Positions 1 to 7,375 of a DNA stretch of 64,000 nt are shown piece after piece. How positions within the stretch are numbered: position 1 is the first letter of the stretch; every line of letters starts with the position of its first letter. Source of the DNA: Pseudarthrobacter sp. AL07 (lineage in GTDB: Bacteria; Actinomycetota; Actinomycetes; Actinomycetales; Micrococcaceae); the NCBI RefSeq assembly GCF_029960665.1, contig NZ_JASBRB010000005.1, positions 124,001 to 188,000 on the forward strand, in the 5' to 3' direction. The notes beneath the pieces are model-generated. The model worked only from the letters and a program-made list of their open reading frames with translations, did not search any database and was not told where the DNA came from. The position numbers and the translations under genes are program-made.

Positions 1-1107
1 GTTCAAGGCGCCAGTGGTGGCCCGGGGCTATGACTTTCTCGTCACTGACGGTTTCGATGACGAGTTGGGTGAGATCAACTTCGGTGAGTTTCAGGGGCTG
101 CCCCTCATCGAGCCGGGCCAGCAGGAGCAGGTCCTCCACCAGGGTGGTCATGCGTTCGGACTGGCTCTGGACCCGCGCCAGGGATTTTCGGCCGTCCGGC
201 GTGAAGTCCTCGGTCATCCGCATCAGCTCCGTGTACCCGCGGATGGCGGTCAGCGGGGTGCGCAGTTCGTGCGACGCGTCCGCAACGAACTGCCTCACCT
301 TGGTCTCGCTCCGCTGCCGCGCCTCGAGTGCGTTGGCGACGTTATCCAGCATCAGATTGAGGGCGTGTCCTACGCTGCCCACTTCGGTTCCGGGTTGGAG
401 TTCGACGCCGGGACGCGCACCGCGAGTGCCACCTCGCCCGCATCCAGCGGGAGCCGGGCCACCCGGGTTGCCACCTCGGAAAGCTGCTCCAACGGCTTCA
501 TGGTGCGCCGGATGAGCACGGTTCCTGCCAGTCCGATCAGCGACAGGCCGCCAAGGGAAACGAACACAAAAGTCCAGACCAGCGACGTCAGCGTGCTCTC
601 CTTGGCAGCGAGCGGAAGTCCCGTTACCAGGACATCGCCGTAGCCGGTGTCCACGGCCACAATCCGGTAATCCCCGTTGGACAGCGAACGGTCCACAGGA
701 AAGCCGGTCCGGGTCAGCGCCAGCAGGGTTTGCTTGTCTTCCGCGTCGAGTGCCAGGCGTGCGGTGTCCGAGTTCAGGAAGCCGCCGCTGGGGATCTGGC
801 CGTCCAGAATACGCGCATTCAGCGTTCCTACGCTCTGCCCGCGGGCGTCGAGCGGGTCTGTCCGGGCGTTGAATCCGCCCAAACCCGGACGGCCGGGACC
901 GTTCGAGAGTTTGGCGGCCTGGCTCAGTTGTTCATCCAGCTGGCCGGTCAGAAAGGAGTCCATGGAAGCGTAACTGAACAGGCCCACAGCGCCGCAGATG
1001 GCCACCAGCAGCGCCATGGCCAACAGGATCAGTCGCGTGCGCAGGTGCCACGTGTCAGGTTTCAGCCAGCTCCGGGCCGGTGCTGGGCTTGCTCGCGGTG
1101 AGGACAC
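1..1107 (-). pseudogene. Sensor histidine kinase, frameshifted and cut by the window edge
   Basis: This is the kinase partner of the response regulator immediately upstream; the two are 3 bases apart. It opens with GTG at 1107. The first frame encodes a membrane helix at residues 26-46, an extracytoplasmic sensor region, a second helix near residues 175-200 and the start of a HAMP linker, then hits a stop at 370. In the next frame the protein resumes at about 412 and stays open to base 1. That frame carries the rest of the HAMP linker and the dimerisation box FVADASHELRTPLTAIRGY, with the phospho-accepting His codon near 269-271. One missing G in the CCCGG run around 408-413 would restore a single reading frame. 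The ATPase domain lies outside the window. A sequencing error cannot be told from a real mutation here. Confidence 0.8.
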
Positions 1108-1110
1108 GGC

Positions 1111-1851
1111 CTAGTCCGCCGGCTTGATGACGTATCCGGCGCCGCGCACAGTGTGGATCATGGGCGGATGGACGGCATCCACTTTCTTTCGCAGATATGA
1201 GATGTAGAGTTCCACGATGTTGGCCTGGCCGCCGAAGTCGTAATTCCAGACGCGGTCAAGGATCTGGGCCTTGCTGATGACGCGTTTAGGATTCTCCATG
1301 AGGTACCGGAGCAGTTCGAACTGGGTGGCCGTGAGCTGGAGGTCATCGCCCGCACGGGTCACTTCGCGGGTGTCGATGTTGAGGACAAGATCGCCCACCA
1401 CAAGTTCGGCTGTGTCCATCGCGGCAACGCCGGACCGTTGGACCAGGCGGTGCAGCCGCAGCAGGACCTCCTCCATGCTGAACGGCTTGGTCACGTAGTC
1501 GTCCCCGCCGGCCGCGAGGCCCAGGATCCTGTCCTGGACGGCGTCCTTGGCGGTCAGGAAAAGCGCAGGCACCTCCGGGGCGAAGGCGCGGATCCTGCCC
1601 AGCAGCTCAACGCCGTCGAAGCCCGGCAGCATCACGTCCAGTACCAGGACGTCCGGGCGGAACTCCTTGGCGAGCTTCACGGCCTCGGGGCCATCGGCGG
1701 CAACGGCAACAGACCAGCCGGCCATGCGCAGCCCCATGCTCATCAGTTCGGAGAGGCTGGGTTCGTCGTCAACCACCAGGGCACGGATGGGGGAGCCGTC
1801 CGGGTGGGTCAGTCGCGGAAGGTTGTTGGTCATGGAGTGCGAAGTGGCCAT
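1111..1851 (-). CDS. OmpR-family response regulator
   Basis: A 246-residue two-component regulator. The receiver domain carries the acidic pair D28-D29, the phospho-acceptor D72 in the LDVMLPG segment and the conserved Lys in the FLTAKD segment. The C-terminal half is a winged-helix DNA-binding domain with the typical ATQFELLRYL start and the TVRGAGYVI wing near the end. The ATG at 1851 is preceded by a GGAGAG ribosome site at 1860-1865. The histidine kinase follows 3 bases downstream, so the two form an operon. The architecture resembles actinobacterial MprA/TcrA-type regulators, but the regulon cannot be read from the sequence. Confidence 0.93.
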   Translation of the reverse strand: MATSHSMTNNLPRLTHPDGSPIRALVVDDEPSLSELMSMGLRMAGWSVAVAADGPEAVKLAKEFRPDVLVLDVMLPGFDGVELLGRIRAFAPEVPALFLTAKDAVQDRILGLAAGGDDYVTKPFSMEEVLLRLHRLVQRSGVAAMDTAELVVGDLVLNIDTREVTRAGDDLQLTATQFELLRYLMENPKRVISKAQILDRVWNYDFGGQANIVELYISYLRKKVDAVHPPMIHTVRGAGYVIKPAD

Positions 1852-2473
1852 GGGACAACTCTCCGGTTATTGAGTTAGCCCGCGCTATGGGGTTCCTGTG
1901 CGCACGCTGTGAATCCCAGCCTCGCGAGCTGGGTGCTGAGAGATGGGTGCAGCTAATGCACGGGCTGGAGCCGTTTCCGCTGGACAGGCGGCAAAAGGCA
2001 GCAAGCAATTTCAGGAAGCCATACTGCGGTGAATTTCAAGGACTTAACACCGCGAATGGACGAACATTGTTCGCCAAAATAGGCTATTTGCACACCTTCG
2101 ACGGACAGCAGCCGCTAATTTGTCGTCATATAAGAATGGTGATCCATGACACAAATCCGCATTCTGTCTCACTATGCGGGACAACGCACCCATTGTTACT
2201 TGCAAGTTCTCATTGTTACGTTGCACACTTTGAATTGTGAACAAGAACTCAACAGCACCTGCAGCCGCAGAATATTGGCCCAGCACATCCGCTGCTGCCG
2301 ACATGCGCTGTTGTCGAATGCACGCCTGACCTTCAGACCCCGCGGAGTTCCTAGGCATTCGCCCCCAAGCCCAGCGCCCCAAGCCCAGCGTAGGGCGCCC
2401 TCCCCAGATCTCATTGCGGGGAAATTCAGCATTCGAGCCGCGATGACGGCCATTCACATTGAGGTAAGCATTC
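1852..2473. other. Divergent intergenic region without a gene
   Basis: About 620 bases separate the response regulator (minus) from the winged-helix gene (plus), and no convincing coding frame is present. The region is less GC-rich than its neighbours. It contains a pair of direct repeats at 2191-2225, described separately. It also has a short direct repeat, CCCAAGCCCAGCG, twice between about 2363 and 2391. It probably holds promoters for both flanking genes. I could not fix a convincing -35/-10 pair. Confidence 0.5.
2191..2225. promoter_or_regulatory. 20-bp-phased direct repeat, candidate OmpR-type binding site
   Basis: CATTGTTAC occurs at 2191-2199 and again at 2211-2219. The similarity continues into TTGCA after each copy. 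The start-to-start distance is 20 bp, two helical turns, which is the spacing used by tandemly binding OmpR/PhoB-family proteins. It lies between a response regulator gene and an orphan winged-helix gene of the same fold. Its role as an operator is inference. Confidence 0.4.
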
Positions 2474-3340
2474 ATGTCAGTTGCATCCGGATACGTCCAT
2501 ATCTCCGTCCGTAACGCAGGCAAGGCGGGCCAGGCCTCCGGCCTCCGCCAAGGCTTCGGCGCCCGGCCGGCATTCGTCCCGGCAGCCCCCGGCGCCAGCT
2601 TTCCTGCCCCCGGCTACGCACCGCAAGGCTACAATCCAAATTCCTACGGCCAGCTCCGCGCTGTCCAGCCTGCCGAAGCCGCACCGCTTACCGCGCCCAC
2701 CCCGGTTATCGCTGGTCCAAACGCCGGGCGGCCGGTCGCCAACGACACCGTTGCCCGTGGATTTGTCCTCTACATGGGCATCGACGAGGAAACCGCAGCG
2801 GCTGCCGGCACCTCCATTGCCAAGCTTGCCCAGGAAATCCGCACTTACGCACAGTCACTCGTGACCGGCGCCGAAAGCTACGCCGCCGTTGCCGTGGCCC
2901 CGGCCGGCACCCCCGGTTCCGCGCTCGACGTCGTCCGGTCCACCTTTGGTGACCCCACCGTGAATGCACAGAAGCGCACCGAGACTGCCCGGCTTCAGCA
3001 GCCCCAGGACCCGCGTCCGTCCGGCGTCCTGATCGACCTTGCCCGCCGCGAAGTCCACCTTGACGGCGAGTCCCTGAACCTGACCTTCAAGGAATTTGAG
3101 CTCCTGAACTACCTGGTGGAAAACGGTACCCGCACGGTTGGTCGCGATGAGCTGCTTGAGGGCCTGTGGCGCAACGCCGAGGAAGTCCCGAACGAGCGCA
3201 CCATCGACGTCCACATCCGCCGGCTCCGCTCCAAGCTGGGCCGTCTCGCCAACACCGTCCGCACCGTCCGCGGCCAGGGCTACCGCTTCTACGAGCATCC
3301 CGAAGTGATTGTCTGGGCCGCTCCGGAATACTCGATCTAG
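2474..3340 (+). CDS. Orphan winged-helix DNA-binding protein without a receiver domain
   Basis: A 288-residue protein. The first ~90 residues are rich in Pro, Ala and Gly and look disordered. A middle segment of about 90 residues has no family I can name. The C-terminal ~100 residues form an OmpR/PhoB-type winged helix, with the LTFKEFELLNYLVENGTRTVGRDEL recognition region split across its helices and a TVRGQGYRFY wing. There is no phosphorylatable receiver, so control is probably not by classical phosphotransfer. The ATG at 2474 has a GAGG ribosome site at 2461-2464. It stands alone, divergent from the two-component operon. Confidence 0.85.
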   Translation: MSVASGYVHISVRNAGKAGQASGLRQGFGARPAFVPAAPGASFPAPGYAPQGYNPNSYGQLRAVQPAEAAPLTAPTPVIAGPNAGRPVANDTVARGFVLYMGIDEETAAAAGTSIAKLAQEIRTYAQSLVTGAESYAAVAVAPAGTPGSALDVVRSTFGDPTVNAQKRTETARLQQPQDPRPSGVLIDLARREVHLDGESLNLTFKEFELLNYLVENGTRTVGRDELLEGLWRNAEEVPNERTIDVHIRRLRSKLGRLANTVRTVRGQGYRFYEHPEVIVWAAPEYSI

Positions 3341-3564
3341 TCCTTACTTCCGTACCGCGAAAAGGCGGCACGACCCCTCTGCGCCTGCGCTCGTACCGCC
3401 TCACTAGCCTCGCAAGCTCGGCCAGGGAACCCTGGCGGCGTGGGCCCCGGCGATGCGGCACTACGCGCAATTCCGCTTTTGTGCGTTCGGGACCCGCGAG
3501 TGTTGGCCTCCGCGGCTGTTGCTCGACGGCGGCGCCGTGGGTCCTGCGGGTCTAGGCTTGGGGG

Positions 3565-4092
3565 ATGAGCGACCACCACATCAAACGCCTGGTGATCATG
3601 CGGCATTCCAAGGCTGACTGGCCCGGAGGCGTGGCGGATCATGAGCGGCCGCTGGAGGAACGGGGCCACCGCGAGGCGCCCCTGGCCGGCAAGTGGCTGG
3701 TCAAGCACGGTATCCTCCCGGACTTCATCCTGTGTTCCAGCGCGCTCCGCACCCGCCAGACCTGCACCTGGGTGTGCTCCGAGCTGGGGGACAAGGCCCC
3801 GACGCCGAAACTTGAGGACGGCCTCTACGCGGCCTCTGCGCTGCGGATGCTCGCCGTGGTCAACCATGTGCCTGACACCGTGACCACGCTGATGCTGATC
3901 TCGCACATGCCTGGCGTCCAGGACCTCGCCATGCACCTGGCCTCACGCGACTCAAACCACGACGCCTACATGGACGCCGCCACCCGCTACCCCACCAGCG
4001 CCCTCACGGTGCTGGAAACGGAAAAGTCCTGGGCCGAGTTGGATGGGCAGGACGCCCGGCTGACCAAGTTCAAGGTCCCGCGAGGCCACTGA
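3565..4092 (+). CDS. sixA: SixA-like phosphohistidine phosphatase (histidine phosphatase superfamily)
   Basis: A 175-residue protein of the histidine phosphatase (RHG) branch. The catalytic signature is MRHSKADW, with H14 as the phospho-accepting histidine. The second conserved His is in the LISHMPGV segment near residue 114, and the central SALRTRQT segment supplies a phosphate-binding Arg. Members near this size include SixA, which removes phosphate from histidine phosphotransfer proteins. The substrate here is unknown. The gene converges with the LysR gene and overlaps its 3' end by 23 bases. Confidence 0.85.
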   Translation: MSDHHIKRLVIMRHSKADWPGGVADHERPLEERGHREAPLAGKWLVKHGILPDFILCSSALRTRQTCTWVCSELGDKAPTPKLEDGLYAASALRMLAVVNHVPDTVTTLMLISHMPGVQDLAMHLASRDSNHDAYMDAATRYPTSALTVLETEKSWAELDGQDARLTKFKVPRGH

Positions 4093-5014
4093 CCGCAGGG
4101 GACCCGGCAACTCCGCGCGTAGCGGCGACCTCGCGCAGCAGTCCGGCGACGTGCTGGATGCCCGGGCTGGCCGCCATGGTCCGGCGGTACACGATGCCCA
4201 CCTGCCTGACCTGCATGGGGTTGACCAGGGGCAGGGCGACGACGTCCGCAGGCAGCGCAGGCCGGCCGAGGCGGGGGACCAGCGCAACCACGGCCCCCTG
4301 CTCCACCAGGGCGATGTGGGTTGAAAAGTCAGGATCGTAGACCCGGATGTCCGGCACCCGGCCTCGATCAGCGAAGATCCGCAGCAGGGCCTCGTTGCAG
4401 ATGGCGCCGTGCGGTGTGCTGATCCACCGTTCGTCGACGAGGTCGGCCGGTTCCACCTGGCTGCGTCCGGCCAGCGCATGGTCGCGGTGCACCAGAACGT
4501 CCGCAACGTCCTCGCACAGCCAGTCGAGCGCCATGTGCTCCGGTATCACCAGCGGGACAGAGTTCCAGTTGTGGACCACACCCAGATCCGCCTCCCCGTT
4601 GGCCACCCGCGCCACCGCTTCCCGCGGGTCCTCCGCCAGTACGCTGATCTCCAGCTCCGCTCCGGATGAAGCCAGCCGTCCCAGCAACGGCCCCACCAGG
4701 CCCCGGCAGGCGGTGGAAAAGGAAACAACCTTGAGGCGCCCTGAGGGTTTGGTCGGATCCGCCAAGAGGGTGGATTCCAGTTCCTCGAGCTCCGACAGGA
4801 TGCGCCGGCCGTAGGCTGCCAGGGTGAGCCCGCGCTCGGTCAGCAGCACGCCGCGGCCGCGGCGCTCCAGGACGGGGAACCCGGTCTGCTTCTCCAGCTT
4901 CTTGATCTGCTGGGAGACGGCCGAAGGACTGAAGCCCATTACCTCCGAGGCCGCTATGACCGAACCGTGTTGTTCAATCGCAGCCAATGCCCGGAGCGAA
5001 CCGATCTCAATCAT
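4070..5014 (-). CDS. LysR-family transcriptional regulator
   Basis: A regulator of about 314 residues. An N-terminal winged helix (EIGSLRALAAIEQHGSVIAAS, FSPSAVSQQIKKLE) is followed by a periplasmic-binding-like effector domain. I chose the ATG at 5014 because the family almost always begins a few residues before the first helix. An ATG nine codons upstream adds only MRHIMYVCF. It is divergent from the EamA transporter gene, with about 70 bases between them. By the usual LysR arrangement it probably controls that transporter. The ligand is unknown. Confidence 0.9.
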   Translation of the reverse strand: MIEIGSLRALAAIEQHGSVIAASEVMGFSPSAVSQQIKKLEKQTGFPVLERRGRGVLLTERGLTLAAYGRRILSELEELESTLLADPTKPSGRLKVVSFSTACRGLVGPLLGRLASSGAELEISVLAEDPREAVARVANGEADLGVVHNWNSVPLVIPEHMALDWLCEDVADVLVHRDHALAGRSQVEPADLVDERWISTPHGAICNEALLRIFADRGRVPDIRVYDPDFSTHIALVEQGAVVALVPRLGRPALPADVVALPLVNPMQVRQVGIVYRRTMAASPGIQHVAGLLREVAATRGVAGSPAVSGLAGP

Positions 5015-5086
5015 GAAGCAAACGTACATGATGTGACGCAAAATTCAACGCTGGTGCTTCATCTGTTCTTCTGCGAGAGTGGGACC

Positions 5087-6115
5087 GTGAACCTCCGCCA
5101 CTCCCTCCTTGCCGCCCTCGTCGCCGTCCTTTGGGGCCTGAACTTCGTGGCCATCGATGTCGGCCTTCATGCGAACGGCGGGGAGGTTCCGCCGCTGCTG
5201 TTTGTGGCCCTGCGGTTCCTCCTCGTGGTCTTCCCCTGGATTTTCTTCATCAGGAAGCCGGACGTCAGCTGGAAGGCGATCGTCGGCGTCGGCGTCTTTA
5301 TGAGCGCGGGCCAGTTCGGCCTCCTCTACCTGGCCATGGCGCTGGGCATGCCGGCAGGGCTGGCCTCCCTGGTCCTCCAGGCGCAGGTACTGCTCACGGT
5401 GCTTCTGGCTGCCGGCTTACTGCGCGAGCGGCCCAGCCGGAGCCAACTGGCCGGCGTCGTTCTCGGCGTTGCGGGCCTGACCGTGGTAGCCGTCGGCCGC
5501 AGTGCCGTGGCCCCGCTGCTGCCGCTCATCATCGTCCTGGGAGCCGCGCTGTCCTGGGCTGCCGGGAACGTCATTGCTCGGCAGGCCAAGGCCGCCTCCG
5601 GGCTGGGGCTGGTGGTCTGGTCCGGAGCAGTAGTGCCCCTTCCCCTCGCCGGACTGTCGCTGCTGGTGGACGGCCCGGAGGCGGTGTTCAGCACCCTGGC
5701 AGACCTCCAGCCGGCCACGGTCCTGAGTGCGCTGTACACGGCCATTTTCGCATCGCTGGTGGGGTACGGAATCTGGAACCGGCTCCTGGCCAGCTACCCG
5801 TCGTCGGCCGTGGTGCCTTTCACCCTGCTGGTTCCCGTGGTGGGCATGAGCGCTGCCTGGCTGGCACTGGGGGAGGTCCCGACGCCGGCTGAACTGGCTG
5901 GCGGGCTGCTCCTCCTGGGAGGAGTGGCGACGGCGGTACTCGCTGGCCGAGGCCGGCGCGGTCTGCGGCTAAGTCAGCGGCGGGGTGCCGGTTTGGCGCC
6001 CGTTGTGGTGCCCGGCTTGGGTGCCGGCTTGCGGACCGGGGAAGCGGACGACGACGGCCGCTTGGCTGCCGAGGCTGGCATCCGGGCGGGTGCGCGGGTC
6101 CCTGACGCGCGCTGA
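5087..6115 (+). CDS. EamA/RhaT-family (DMT) transporter
   Basis: A membrane protein of about 342 residues with two repeats of the EamA domain and roughly ten hydrophobic helices; the first is LLAALVAVLWGLNFVAIDVG. The family exports metabolites or amino acids. I chose GTG at 5087 because it places the first helix at the N-terminus; the frame is open further upstream, but that part overlaps the divergent LysR gene. The hydrophobic core ends near LAGRGRRGLR. About 48 more Gly/Ala/Arg-rich residues follow and overlap the convergent gene by 142 bases. The long tail is unusual and may be a late frameshift or stop loss. Confidence 0.88.
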   Translation: MNLRHSLLAALVAVLWGLNFVAIDVGLHANGGEVPPLLFVALRFLLVVFPWIFFIRKPDVSWKAIVGVGVFMSAGQFGLLYLAMALGMPAGLASLVLQAQVLLTVLLAAGLLRERPSRSQLAGVVLGVAGLTVVAVGRSAVAPLLPLIIVLGAALSWAAGNVIARQAKAASGLGLVVWSGAVVPLPLAGLSLLVDGPEAVFSTLADLQPATVLSALYTAIFASLVGYGIWNRLLASYPSSAVVPFTLLVPVVGMSAAWLALGEVPTPAELAGGLLLLGGVATAVLAGRGRRGLRLSQRRGAGLAPVVVPGLGAGLRTGEADDDGRLAAEAGIRAGARVPDAR

Positions 6116-6639
6116 GCTGTGGCCGCGGTCCGTGTGGCAGTGCCCCCGGCTGCCGGGCGCCGCCCAGCGGGCCCTCCTGCGCCGGACGCGGGCCGCCGCT
6201 TGGCCGGTGAGGGCTTCCGTTTCACCGTTCCCGGACGCCTTCCCGCGGGCCAGACGGTGCCAAGGAAGAGGAACACGAGGGTGGCAACTGCTGAGGCTGC
6301 ACCCCAGTAGAAATAGTTGTCCGGATCCCCGGTGGGGAGCGGTGTGCCGAAGAATGATGATTGCTCGGCGAAGGCCAATTCCCAGGTGCTGACGAAGGCC
6401 AGGGAGAAGGCAATGGTGAAGCTGGAACCCGCAGCGGTGGCCACCAGCACAAAGCGGCGCCCGCGGGCCAGGACCTCCGCTATGGCCGCCACGTAGGCCA
6501 GCGCAACCAGGCCCAGGAACGTGACCATCACGGCTTCCTCCAGGGTGATGGCGGTGAGCACCAGCATGCCCAGGGCGGCGACAGCCGCGATCACGGCGAA
6601 CTTCCCGCTGTTACCCATGTGGCGCATGTGTTCAATCAT
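5974..6639 (-). CDS. Four-helix membrane protein with a histone-H1-like basic tail
   Basis: A 221-residue protein of no named family. Residues ~15-125 contain four hydrophobic segments. The last ~90 residues are almost entirely Ala, Pro, Arg, Lys, Gly, Ser and Thr, with many KP, RP and AKR steps, much like histone H1-type or disordered nucleic-acid-binding tails. Such a tail on the inner face of a membrane protein could touch nucleic acid or acidic partners; that is inference. It lies 4 bases downstream of the TetR gene on the same strand, so it may be read from the same transcript. Its 3' end overlaps the convergent EamA gene. Confidence 0.75.
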   Translation of the reverse strand: MIEHMRHMGNSGKFAVIAAVAALGMLVLTAITLEEAVMVTFLGLVALAYVAAIAEVLARGRRFVLVATAAGSSFTIAFSLAFVSTWELAFAEQSSFFGTPLPTGDPDNYFYWGAASAVATLVFLFLGTVWPAGRRPGTVKRKPSPAKRRPASGAGGPAGRRPAAGGTATRTAATAQRASGTRAPARMPASAAKRPSSSASPVRKPAPKPGTTTGAKPAPRR

Positions 6640-6643
6640 CCTG

Positions 6644-7375
6644 CTACTTCACGACATAGCCGCGCATGATTGCCATAATTGCTGCAACGCTTTGGTCACG
6701 GGTGCGTTCGGGGTTGTAGGTCTGCCGGTCCAGCCCCACCACAAAGCAGGCGCCAAAGATCGCCGTTTCCAGGCTGCCCCGCGAGATCGTTTCGTCCACC
6801 GGATAGACGGCAGCCACGCTCTCTATGGCCGCGCCGATCACTGCCAGGAGTTCAGCCCGGAGCACCGCGAACGTGTCCCGCCATTCGCTGGGAGTCCGCC
6901 AGTTTTCGCTCACCCACAAACGGGCGAAGGATGGGTAATCGGCCATAAAATCCATGGCCTGGCCGATCATTGCCTCCATGGACACGAGCGGATCGGAGCC
7001 GGGCTGCCTGGCCTCGCTGATCAGGCGTGCCTTCAGGATGTCCACGCCGTGCCGCAGCAGCTGCGCGATCAGGTCCGACTTGCTGCCGAAGTTGTAGTAG
7101 ACGGTGCCCTTGGAGACACCCGCCGCCGCGGCGATCTCATCCACGGTGACGCCAGCTGCGCCACGCTGGCCGATCAGCTCCATGGATGCGTCGAAGAGCT
7201 TCTGCCGGGTGGCGTTGGTCCGGGCCGGGCGGAGTTTCTTCTCGGCTGGCCCATGCATGGCCGGCTCGGGCGCGGCGGGAACATGGTCAACAGGATCGTG
7301 CCCGCCGGGATCAGTGACGGCAGGATCGTGCACACCAGGATCAGACACCCCAGCTCCGGGAACCGGCTGGCTCAT
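6644..7375 (-). CDS. TetR-family repressor of the YhgE/Pip operon
   Basis: A 243-residue TetR protein. The first ~45 residues are an unusual Pro/Asp/His/Gly-rich stretch with repeated DP and HDP steps. The helix-turn-helix follows (TVDEIAAAAGVSKGTVYYNFGSKSDL, split across two helices), then a ligand-binding core. The ATG at 7375-7373 overlaps the stop of the YhgE gene in an ATGA junction, so the two are translationally coupled. It is the third gene of the operon that starts near 10145. The palindrome in that promoter is the obvious autoregulatory operator. Confidence 0.93.
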   Translation of the reverse strand: MSQPVPGAGVSDPGVHDPAVTDPGGHDPVDHVPAAPEPAMHGPAEKKLRPARTNATRQKLFDASMELIGQRGAAGVTVDEIAAAAGVSKGTVYYNFGSKSDLIAQLLRHGVDILKARLISEARQPGSDPLVSMEAMIGQAMDFMADYPSFARLWVSENWRTPSEWRDTFAVLRAELLAVIGAAIESVAAVYPVDETISRGSLETAIFGACFVVGLDRQTYNPERTRDQSVAAIMAIMRGYVVK

